DNA from: an uncultured Planctomycetia bacterium
GTDB lineage: Bacteria; Planctomycetota; Phycisphaerae; Phycisphaerales; SM1A02
Direction of reading: 5' to 3'
Assembly: GCA_937871505.1 (NCBI GenBank)
Contig: CALMPF010000066.1
Span: forward strand, 1 to 64,000
Length of the DNA stretch: 64,000 nt
Part shown: positions 20,343-27,743 of the stretch, one piece after another
Numbering within the stretch: position 1 is the stretch's first letter
Layout of the letters: every line of letters begins with the position of its first letter
The notes under the pieces: model-generated
Told to the model about the DNA's origin: nothing
The model's input: only the letters and a program-made list of their open reading frames with translations
Databases searched by the model: none
Translations under genes and position numbers: made by a program

Positions 20343-21978
20343 AGCGGAGGGCCCTCACCGGATCGGTGTCCGCCGCCTTCGCCGCCGGGATCGAGGCGCC
20401 GATGACGCTGAAGACCACGGCGCCGACGAGGGTGATCGCCGCGGTGATCCGATCGACTTCGTTCGGAATCCTCGAGAAGTAGTAGACGCTGGGATCCCAG
20501 ATCAGCGTTCCGTGATGGAGAAGGAGCCCGGTGCCGATGACGGCCAGCGCGAACGAGGCGATCGCCCAGAGCAGTGCCGGAAGAACGCGCCCGCGCCATG
20601 CGTACCAGGATCCGGCGACGACCGCGGCCGCGGCGGCGGCGAAGGACGTGATCCATGCCCAGCGCGGCGCATCGCGGCCGATGGCGTCGTGGATCGCGTT
20701 GATGTTGCGGACGACCGCCTCCGCGAGGACGAGCCCCACAAGCGACCCGACGACTCCGATGACCAGCCCGTAGCGCAGGAACATCCAGATGATCCCCGCC
20801 CGCGGCGCGCCCACGCTCCGCAGGATCCCGATGTCCCGCGTCTTCTCCTGCACGATCGCCCAGAAGATCGAGAGGATGAGCCCGGCGCAGACGAAGTACA
20901 CGATCGAGAAGAGGATCCGCATCATCTCGCGTTCCTTCTCGACCGGGCCGATCAGGTCCCGCAGGAGCTGCTCCCAGGTCAGGACGAGCACCGCGGCCCG
21001 GGGCGGCGGCTTCACGAGCGCCCCGTCGTCCAGCCAGAGCTCCTCGAGAAAATCCAGGTACGCCCGGTCCACCGCTTCGCGGAGCGCCTGCGGCGAGACT
21101 CCGTCAGCGGCGCGAACCAGCACCCGCGACACTTTCGCAGGATCGACGCCGATCACGCGCGGACGGCCTTCGTCGTCGAGATCGCCCGGGTCGGTGAGAG
21201 TCGCCTCGCCGAGCCGGAGGATCTTCTGGCCCTCTTCCAGCGGGATCAGGACACGCTGGCGGTCGATCTGATAGACCCCCGACTGGAACTCGTTCACGAC
21301 CGGGAAGACGACCTCCTTCGGCTCCGCAAGCTTCCCGGCGCCGGTGATCGGCACCAGCGTGAGCGAGACCGCGTGGAGCGGCATCCACCACTCGAGCGAG
21401 GATGGCGCATAGGAACCATCGGCCAGCCGGCGATTCTCCCGCGAGACGTGGATCCCCGGCACGATCCCCGGACGGCCGTCGCGGGAGTCGCGGAGCGCCA
21501 ATCCGTCCTCCCGGAGCTGGGCTGGAACCTGTCGACGGAGGTCATGCTCGGAGAGCTTCGACTCCTTCCCGGGCTCGGGCGGGTGCCACCACAGCGTTTC
21601 GTCGAAGCCCGTGACCGACGCGAACGTCGCGGGATCGACCGCCCAGACCTGCACCGTCGCGAGGTCCTTGCGATCGCCGTGTGGAAAGGGGAGCCGCAGG
21701 AGCCCAAGCGTCTCCACGAGGGGCGTCGCCGCTGCGGCCTCCGGGAGCGCCACGATGCGGTCGATGAGACGGCCGTAGTGCGGAATCCCCGCATAGCTCG
21801 TCGAGATGACGACGTCGCCCATCAGCGTGCGCCCGCTCCGCTTGAGCATGTCGAGGAACCCCGACATCACGGAGACGACGATCACGACGAGCGCTACGCA
21901 GAGCGCGACCGCCCCGACCGCGATGAAGGGGATGACCCTCGTGGTCAGGTAGCGGTTGGAGAGCAGCGCGTGATACAT
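20335..21978 (-). CDS. LolC/LolE-like FtsX-family ABC permease with extra membrane segments
   Basis: The 547-residue permease has the MacB/LolCDE topology. An N-terminal helix lies at about 15-40, then a large periplasmic domain (about 45-345), then helices at about 355-378 and 398-424, and a last helix at about 511-531. The coupling signature EKTRDIGILRSVGAPRAGII lies at 378-397, and the end is [11 protein letters not shown]. LolC proteins usually have about 400 residues and four helices. Here the periplasmic domain is longer, and two additional hydrophobic segments (about 441-459 and 465-487) are inserted between NINAIHDAIG and WDPSVYYFSRIP, two blocks that are nearly adjacent in ordinary LolC. 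The gene comes first in the operon, followed by the ATPase. TATCAT lies 18 nt before the ATG. Confidence 0.9.
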   Translation of the reverse strand: MYHALLSNRYLTTRVIPFIAVGAVALCVALVVIVVSVMSGFLDMLKRSGRTLMGDVVISTSYAGIPHYGRLIDRIVALPEAAAATPLVETLGLLRLPFPHGDRKDLATVQVWAVDPATFASVTGFDETLWWHPPEPGKESKLSEHDLRRQVPAQLREDGLALRDSRDGRPGIVPGIHVSRENRRLADGSYAPSSLEWWMPLHAVSLTLVPITGAGKLAEPKEVVFPVVNEFQSGVYQIDRQRVLIPLEEGQKILRLGEATLTDPGDLDDEGRPRVIGVDPAKVSRVLVRAADGVSPQALREAVDRAYLDFLEELWLDDGALVKPPPRAAVLVLTWEQLLRDLIGPVEKEREMMRILFSIVYFVCAGLILSIFWAIVQEKTRDIGILRSVGAPRAGIIWMFLRYGLVIGVVGSLVGLVLAEAVVRNINAIHDAIGRDAPRWAWITSFAAAAAAVVAGSWYAWRGRVLPALLWAIASFALAVIGTGLLLHHGTLIWDPSVYYFSRIPNEVDRITAAITLVGAVVFSVIGASIPAAKAADTDPVRALRYE

Positions 21979-22202
21979 GCGTGGCCGGCGGCCGCGATGA
22001 TACGGTCCGCGCCGACGGGAGGCGCACGCTCGCGCCGCAGACGCCGCGGGAACCCTGCGCCGGCTCTCCGCACCGCAGAGGGCAGCGGCCGGCCGCCGCT
22101 GCGCGCGGCGCACGCTCCGGGAATGCGAAGCCGGATCGCTCCGATCGGTCCCCCGGGGTCAGCCCCCGAAGGTCGTTCCGGGCGACGCGCGATCGCACGC
22201 GG

Positions 22203-23141
22203 TCAAGGGACATCCGGTGCGATCCGACTCGCGGATCGCTCCCGATCGCGTACGATCCGCTCGGCGATGCCGGTGGGAGCGCCGATCTCCACGAGCACGA
22301 CCATCCCGACGTCGCCGCTCGCCCCCTCGGAGAGCAGTCCGGGCTTGACGGCGGCGAACGTGGCCGTGATGTCGGCACGCACGGAGACTGCTCCGAGCGG
22401 CTCGCCACGGTCTGCGTCGAATCCCGAGGGCACGTCGGCCGCGACGACGATGGCCCCCGCGGCGCGCATCGCCGCGATCTGCTTGATCGCCTCGGCGATC
22501 AAGCCGGTCGGAGCCCGATCCGCTCCCGTGCCGAGGAGCGCGTCGACGATCACGAGCCGATCCTCATGCCCGCCGCTCGGGCCGGCGCGCGCGCGACCCT
22601 CCGTTGCCGTCCACTCATCGACGGAGCGGATCGGAATTCCCATTCGTTCGCAGATGCCCGCGTTCGTCGCTGCGTCGGAGCCGGGACGGGAAGCCGCCGC
22701 GGCGACGATCTCGACGGCGATGCCGGCATTGCGCAGGTGCCGAGCGGCGACGTACCCGTCGCCGCCGTTGTTGCCCGATCCGCAGAGGAGGAGCGCCCGG
22801 CGAGCCCCCGCGCTCGGCGGAGCGTCGATCGGAACATCGGAGAGATCCGCCTCCCGGCTGCGGACGAGTCGGAGCGCGAACCCGAGTTCCTCCGAACGGG
22901 ATGTCGCAGCAGCTTGGCTGGATCTCCCCGAAGGCTCCCGCGAAGCGCCCCGGCCCGGGGCGCGCTGCGCCATCGCGCCAGTGCCTCGCGCGACGAGCTC
23001 CGCCAGCCCGCGCCCGGCGTTCTCCATCAGGACGATTCCGGGAATGCCGAACTCCTCGATCGCGATCGTGTCGAGGCGCCGGACCTCGGCGCGCGAGAGG
23101 ACGATCGTCCCCGACGGGAGACCGCGGTCTGAGGGCCTCAT
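22203..23141 (-). CDS. nnrE: NAD(P)H-hydrate epimerase (YjeF N-terminal domain)
   Basis: NnrE interconverts the R and S epimers of damaged, hydrated NAD(P)H for repair by the dehydratase NnrD. The 312-residue protein has LDTIAIEEFGIPGIVLMENAGR near the N-terminus, LLLCGSGNNGGDGYVAARHL as the nucleotide-binding loop, VIVDALLGTGADR, and VVAADVPSGFDADRGEPLG near the C-terminus. The dehydratase domain that is fused in many bacteria is absent. A polar insert of about 40 residues lies between the first helix and the GNNGGDG loop. The start at 23141 has TACGCT 6 nt upstream (minus 23153-23148) and no Shine-Dalgarno. The GT2 gene is transcribed divergently 108 bp away. Confidence 0.92.
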   Translation of the reverse strand: MRPSDRGLPSGTIVLSRAEVRRLDTIAIEEFGIPGIVLMENAGRGLAELVARGTGAMAQRAPGRGASREPSGRSSQAAATSRSEELGFALRLVRSREADLSDVPIDAPPSAGARRALLLCGSGNNGGDGYVAARHLRNAGIAVEIVAAAASRPGSDAATNAGICERMGIPIRSVDEWTATEGRARAGPSGGHEDRLVIVDALLGTGADRAPTGLIAEAIKQIAAMRAAGAIVVAADVPSGFDADRGEPLGAVSVRADITATFAAVKPGLLSEGASGDVGMVVLVEIGAPTGIAERIVRDRERSASRIAPDVP

Positions 23142-23249
23142 CGACGGAGCGTAGCGGCCGCAGCGCCCGGAGCGGGTCGGCCGCGAACGGCCTCCGGCAG
23201 AGCGCGCGAACGCTGCTCGAGGCGCGGGGCTGTACACTGCGGTCCGTCC

Positions 23250-24464
23250 ATGTCCACGGCGATCTCTTTCGTGCTCCTGCCCGTGAACGCCGTGTTCGCC
23301 CTCGTCTGGTCGGTGATCCTGCTTCGGGTCGTCCGGTCGGCGCGGAGAGCCCCGCGCGTCGAGGAGGGACTCCGCGGCGAACCGCCGGGACCGGCGCCGA
23401 GCGTGGCGATCGTGATTCCGGCTCACGATGAACAGCGGGTGATCGATCGCTGCGCCGCGTCGCTCCGCGCGCAGGACCACCCGGACCTGCGGATCGTCTT
23501 CGTGCTCGATCGCTGCACCGACCGGACGGCGGAGATCCTCCGGGCCCATGTCGAAGCCGATCCGCGGATCGAGGTGATCGAGAACGGTCACTGTCCACCC
23601 GAGTGGGCGGGGAAGTGCCACGCCGCGTGGCTCGGCGCGCGAAGTCTCCTCTCCGGAGCGCGGCCTCCGGACTACCTGCTCTTCACCGATGCCGACACCC
23701 GGTTTGCGCCGGAGCTCGTTCGCGCGTCGGTCGTTTCCGCGCAGCGTCGCAGGACGGACCTCCTGAGCCTCCTGCCGAGGCTCACGATCGCGCACCGCTT
23801 CGAGCGCCTGCTTCAGCCCGTCGCATCGATGGCGCTGCTGCACATGTACCCCATCGAGCGCGTCGACGACCCCGATCATCCGCGGCCCTTCGCCAACGGC
23901 CAGTTCATGCTCTTCCGGAGCGACTCGTACGTCGCCACGGGGGGGCACGAGGCCGTCGCGAGCGATCTGCTCGAGGATCTCGCCTTCGCACGCAGGATCG
24001 GCGAGGGCGGCGGGCGCGTCGCGGTGCTCGTGGCGGACGAACTGCTCGAGGTCTCGATGTACGAGCGGTTCGGCGCGTTCTTCCGTGGATGGACCCGGAT
24101 CTTCATCGAGGCCTGCCGCCGCAAGGCATGGCGCATGCGCAAGCAGGCGCTGCGATTCTCGCTGCTCGGAGTGGGCGGTCCCGCATTCCAGGCCTCCGGA
24201 GCGATCGCCGCCTTCGCGGGGTTCGGCGAAGGAAGGCGACTGCTTCCGGCCGCGCTGCTTGCGCTGGTCGTCCTCGCCTTGACCGCGCAGGGCGTCGCGC
24301 TGGCGAGCGCCTATCCGCTCCTTGGCGTCCCGCGTCGGTGGGCGCTCGGCTATCCGCTCGGATGCGTCGTCGTCGCGGCGATGCTCCTTCGCGGCGCCGC
24401 CGACCTCCTGCGGCGCCGGCCGGTGCGGTGGGGCGGGCGCGAGTACGTCCTGACGCCGCGGTAG
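23250..24464 (+). CDS. Membrane-bound family 2 glycosyltransferase (HpnB/CrtQ-like)
   Basis: The 404-residue protein starts with a membrane helix (about 1-28) and continues with a GT-A catalytic domain: VAIVIPAHDEQRVI, LDRCTDRTAEI, GHCPPEWAGKCHAAW, DYLLFTDADTRF with the D-x-D metal site, and FANGQFMLFRSDSY followed by SDLLEDLAFARRI, where the ED pair is the likely catalytic base. Three or four hydrophobic segments fill the C-terminus (about 290-385). The W-GKCHA motif and this topology match transferases that act on lipid carriers, such as the hopanoid HpnB and carotenoid CrtQ enzymes. The acceptor here is unknown. TACACT lies 11 nt before the ATG. Confidence 0.85.
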   Translation: MSTAISFVLLPVNAVFALVWSVILLRVVRSARRAPRVEEGLRGEPPGPAPSVAIVIPAHDEQRVIDRCAASLRAQDHPDLRIVFVLDRCTDRTAEILRAHVEADPRIEVIENGHCPPEWAGKCHAAWLGARSLLSGARPPDYLLFTDADTRFAPELVRASVVSAQRRRTDLLSLLPRLTIAHRFERLLQPVASMALLHMYPIERVDDPDHPRPFANGQFMLFRSDSYVATGGHEAVASDLLEDLAFARRIGEGGGRVAVLVADELLEVSMYERFGAFFRGWTRIFIEACRRKAWRMRKQALRFSLLGVGGPAFQASGAIAAFAGFGEGRRLLPAALLALVVLALTAQGVALASAYPLLGVPRRWALGYPLGCVVVAAMLLRGAADLLRRRPVRWGGREYVLTPR

Positions 24465-24545
24465 CCGACGCCGGCTCGGCGCGCTCGCCGCGCGAGGCCG
24501 GCTCTCCTCCGCGCAGCGCCGGCTCCGCTGCTACGCTCGGCGTCG

Positions 24546-25346
24546 ATGCGCATCCTCCTGACCAACGACGACGGCATCGAGGCTCCCGGCATCGCCGCGC
24601 TTCATGAGGCGCTCGACGGCCTCGGCGAGATCGTTCCGATCGCACCGCGCTACGTGCAGTCGGCGTCGGGGCACGGGATCACGTTCAGCTCGCCGCTGAT
24701 GGTCCAGGAGGTCCGGGTCAACGACCGGATGACCGGGCTCGCCGTCGAGGGGCGGCCCGCGGACTGCGTCAAGCTGGCGCTGCGCGCGGTCTGGCAGGAG
24801 CGGTTCGGCCCGGGCTCGCGTCCGGACGTGACCATCTCCGGCATGAACATGGGCGCCAACGTCGGCATCAACGTGATCTACAGCGGCACGGTCGCGGCGG
24901 CGGTCGAGTCCGCGTTTCTCGGCGTGCCGGCGATCGCGGTGAGCCTCCACCTCGGAGACCGCCGGCGGACGCACTATGGCCGCGCCGCCGCGATCGCGCG
25001 CCGGGTGATCGACAGCATTCTCGAGCACGAGCTCGATGCGCACGGCGTCGTCAACGTCAACATCCCGCGCACCGAGTCGGCGGCGGCGCCGATGCCGCCG
25101 ATCCGCGTCGTGTCGATGAACACCGCCCCGGGCATCGACGGCTACGACCGCCGCGAGAGCCCGCATGGACAGGTCTACTACTGGCCCGCCGGGAACGGCA
25201 TGGAGTTTGCGCACACGGCACCCGACACCGACGTCGAGGCGCTGCTCGAGCGGGCGGTCACGGTCACGCCGCTCTCGTACGCGATGACCGACTATCCGCG
25301 GATGCAGACGTGGCGGGAACGGCTCACCGGTCGCTCAGGAGAATGA
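24546..25346 (+). CDS. surE: 5'/3'-nucleotidase SurE
   Basis: SurE is a survival-associated metal-dependent phosphatase that removes phosphate from nucleoside monophosphates. The 266-residue protein opens with MRILLTNDDGIEAPGI, with the acidic metal ligands Asp8 and Asp9, followed by PRYVQSASGHGIT with the conserved serine. DVTISGMNMGANVG carries the ligand asparagine, and SGTVAAAVES follows. The length is normal. TACGCT ends 8 nt before the ATG and there is no Shine-Dalgarno, as expected for a leaderless or nearly leaderless transcript. Its last 23 bases overlap the 3' end of the convergent TonB-like gene. Confidence 0.96.
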   Translation: MRILLTNDDGIEAPGIAALHEALDGLGEIVPIAPRYVQSASGHGITFSSPLMVQEVRVNDRMTGLAVEGRPADCVKLALRAVWQERFGPGSRPDVTISGMNMGANVGINVIYSGTVAAAVESAFLGVPAIAVSLHLGDRRRTHYGRAAAIARRVIDSILEHELDAHGVVNVNIPRTESAAAPMPPIRVVSMNTAPGIDGYDRRESPHGQVYYWPAGNGMEFAHTAPDTDVEALLERAVTVTPLSYAMTDYPRMQTWRERLTGRSGE

Positions 25347-26613
25347 GCATCTCGATCCGGATCGTCTCGCCCTCGCCAAGCCGGGCGATCGGAGCGCCGG
25401 AGGCGCGCCAGCGATAGAGCGCGTCGACGATCGGTCCGTCGACGCGCGAGTCGCCGCTGGTGCGCACGATGCCCGCGCGGCGGGGCGCCCCGCTGCGGTC
25501 GAAGAAGATCTCGACCACGGGGCTTCGCGGAGCGGCGGTGAGCCTCGTCAGCTCGGGGAAGATCGGACGCCGCGTCCTGATCTCGAGCCCATGGGCGGCG
25601 AGCGGCTTGCCGCGCCGCCAGTGCTCGGGCGAAACGTCGACCCGCGAGGTCGCATCCGACTCGCGGTCGGCATCGTCGCCATCGGCGCGGTCGCGGTTGA
25701 CCGGCGGGCCGGGCGCGGGAGGCGGGGCCTCGGCGCCCGCCTGGGTCGCCTCCGCCGGAGGCGTCGGCGGCGCGGCGGCTCCGCCCTGCTCCCGTTCGCT
25801 GCGCGCCTCGCTCGCGCTCCCCGGGAGCGCCGCCTCCTGCCCGTCGCTGCGGTCCGCTTCGCCGGTCGCGGTGGCTCCGTCGCGCGGCTCGCTCGCCGAC
25901 TCGCTCGGGGATGTCCAGCGCTCGAGGAGCTGCCGCGATGGGAGCAGTGTCGGGATATCGAGCGTCTCGACGACGGGGATCGGCGGCGCCGGGAGCGTCG
26001 ACTCCGGCAGCACGTCGAGCCGCGGAAGCCGCGGCGGCGTCTCGTCGGCCGCGGGCGAGCCGGGCGGCTCGCCCGGCGGAAGCGGAGGAGGGGCGGCAGT
26101 CAGGGGCTCAACGGCCTCGGTCTGCGAAGTCGCCGCGGAAGCGACTTCGGCTTCCGTCGGCCGGCCCTCCGCGGCGACGGCGGCATCGACCGCCGCCTCG
26201 GCGGACGCCGTCATCGTCGGCTGCGACTGCGCCGCGCTTCCCGGCGTCGACTGCGTCGGGGACTCTCCTGCGATCACGCCGCCTGCTCCCGCCGATGGAT
26301 CGTCGTCGAAGGCGGCCTGGTCGATCGCGCTGAGCCGCGCGAGGTGCTCCTCGAAGTGGTCGTACCCGATCCACGTCAGGCTCGAGGGCGTCGGCGCATC
26401 GATGCCCAGAGCGACCTCCTCGGGAGGCCGCGAACGCGGGGGAGCGATTTCATCGGCCGCCAGTTCGCCGCGAACGTGCGAACTCCTGCCGCCGGCCGCG
26501 ATCCCGGGAGCGAGATTCGAGAACAGCAGCACGTGCAGCAGGATCGCCAGCAGGAACGCCAGCGGCAGGGGAATGGACCCGTCGCGGATGCGCACGCAGG
26601 AGCGTAGCGCCAC
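25324..26613 (-). CDS. TonB-like energy transducer
   Basis: The 429-residue protein has a single N-terminal membrane anchor (about 13-35, LPLAFLLAILLHVLLFSNLAP). A disordered spacer of about 290 residues rich in Pro, Glu, Ala and Arg follows. The C-terminal domain of about 90 residues (VVEIFFDRSGAPRRAGIVR-SGDSRVDGPIVDALYRWRASG) matches the TonB C-terminal fold, which contacts outer-membrane receptors. The long spacer could span a wide periplasm. The GTG at 26613 is one start option. A TACGCT box lies within the first codons (minus 26604-26599), so translation may really begin at the GTG at 26595. ExbD is next upstream, but no ExbB motor gene is adjacent. Confidence 0.8.
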   Translation of the reverse strand: MALRSCVRIRDGSIPLPLAFLLAILLHVLLFSNLAPGIAAGGRSSHVRGELAADEIAPPRSRPPEEVALGIDAPTPSSLTWIGYDHFEEHLARLSAIDQAAFDDDPSAGAGGVIAGESPTQSTPGSAAQSQPTMTASAEAAVDAAVAAEGRPTEAEVASAATSQTEAVEPLTAAPPPLPPGEPPGSPAADETPPRLPRLDVLPESTLPAPPIPVVETLDIPTLLPSRQLLERWTSPSESASEPRDGATATGEADRSDGQEAALPGSASEARSEREQGGAAAPPTPPAEATQAGAEAPPPAPGPPVNRDRADGDDADRESDATSRVDVSPEHWRRGKPLAAHGLEIRTRRPIFPELTRLTAAPRSPVVEIFFDRSGAPRRAGIVRTSGDSRVDGPIVDALYRWRASGAPIARLGEGETIRIEMLILLSDR

Positions 26614-26783
26614 CCCGATCTCGGGCTCGAGCCGTCCCGCGCTTCCGGGGCCTTGTCGTGCTCCTCTTCAGCGCGACTCACGCTCGTCGCGGGCGCTTCT
26701 GCTCCGCCCGGCGCGCGGCTTCGGCGGGGTCCGCCGCGCGACGCCGCGCACCGACCCGCGCGCGGACGCTTCCTCAGGGACCC

Positions 26784-27245
26784 TCAGGGAGGCGGCGCCG
26801 CGGGGGCTCGGGGAGCGCCGGAGTCCTTGGGACGGCCGACGAGGCTGATCTCGAGCCCGGCGTCCTTCAGCGTGTCCCAGATGTCCTGGAGCAGGGGGGC
26901 GCGATCGACGCTCGCCTCTCCGTCCGCGACGGCGAGGTAGAGGACCAGATCGGGCTCCCCCATCCGCCGCGCGGTGAGCCGCTGGCGGAGCTGGTCGAGC
27001 GCGATCGCCTCGCGATCGAGATGGAGCCCGCCCTCGAGGTCGATCGAGATGACCGCCGCGGGCGCCGGCGTCGCCGGACGCGCCGAGGAGAACTGCCGCA
27101 GGTTCATCGGGAGCAGCTCCGCTCGGACCATGAGGATCATCGCGTAGACGAAGAACGTCAGCAGCAGGAAGATCACGTCGATCATCGGCATCATCTCGAT
27201 GCGCGCGTCGGGGACTGTCCTGCGGAGCCTGAGGGTCTGGCGCAT
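26784..27245 (-). CDS. exbD: ExbD/TolR-family biopolymer transport protein
   Basis: The 153-residue protein fits ExbD. A short cytoplasmic N-terminus ending in IEMMPMIDVIFLLLTFFVY contains the membrane helix (about 19-40) with the essential aspartate of the ID-V motif that conducts protons. The periplasmic domain follows (VISIDLEGGLHLDREAI and LYLAVADGEASV). The last residues are Pro/Ala-rich. With ExbB, ExbD forms the proton-driven motor that energises TonB. Here it is 170 bp upstream of the TonB-like gene, but ExbB is missing from the neighbourhood. The next gene upstream encodes a STAS protein. Confidence 0.9.
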   Translation of the reverse strand: MRQTLRLRRTVPDARIEMMPMIDVIFLLLTFFVYAMILMVRAELLPMNLRQFSSARPATPAPAAVISIDLEGGLHLDREAIALDQLRQRLTARRMGEPDLVLYLAVADGEASVDRAPLLQDIWDTLKDAGLEISLVGRPKDSGAPRAPAAPPP

Positions 27246-27336
27246 GGCTGCGGGCGGAACTTCGTCGCGGGCGGGTCCCTGCGGGCGGCGGGAGGCGGGA
27301 GGCGGCGGAGCTGTGCCGGCCCGCGCCGCCGCCGGA

Positions 27337-27675
27337 TCACATTCCGAGCTGGAGGCTCGCCAGCGCGGTGGCGACGTCGTCGGTGAACTCGAAGATCTTC
27401 TCGAGGCCGGTCACCATCATCACGCCCCAGACCGAATCCGGGACGGCGCAGATCCGCATGCGGCGACCGGCCGACGTCACCTTCTTGCGCAGCCGCAGGA
27501 GCTGCGCGATGTTCGAGGAGTTGAGGTAGGTCACCGCCCGGAGGTCGAGCACCACATCCGCAGGCCGTCCATCCCCCTCGAACCGCCGCATCAGTGCGGC
27601 GACGTCCTCGGAGAAGGCGGGTTCATCGGAGAGCTCGGCGATGGCGATCTCGTCGGACCAGTCGTTGATGGGCAT
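27337..27675 (-). CDS. STAS-domain protein (anti-sigma-factor antagonist-like)
   Basis: The product is 112 residues with one STAS domain. DVVLDLRAVTYLNSSNIAQLLRLRKKV contains the conserved serine position (Ser-Ser-Asn) that partner kinases phosphorylate in SpoIIAA/RsbV proteins. RMRICAVPDSVWGVMMVTGLEKIFEFTD is the matching C-terminal helix and strand. No anti-sigma kinase (RsbW-like) is encoded nearby, so the regulatory partner is unknown. The start at 27675 (MPINDWSD) leaves a domain of normal length. It lies between gyrA (69 bp) and exbD (91 bp), all on the minus strand, possibly as one transcript. Confidence 0.85.
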   Translation of the reverse strand: MPINDWSDEIAIAELSDEPAFSEDVAALMRRFEGDGRPADVVLDLRAVTYLNSSNIAQLLRLRKKVTSAGRRMRICAVPDSVWGVMMVTGLEKIFEFTDDVATALASLQLGM

Positions 27676-27743
27676 GGGGATGACGGGTTGGGGAACTGGT
27701 CGCGTGCTGCGACCGACTCGATTCGGCCCCCGCGATCTCGCGG

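Noticed and set aside
20257..23154. 965-codon plus-strand open frame
   Set aside because: It runs antisense to the LolC-like and nnrE genes, whose own frames carry all the conserved motifs.
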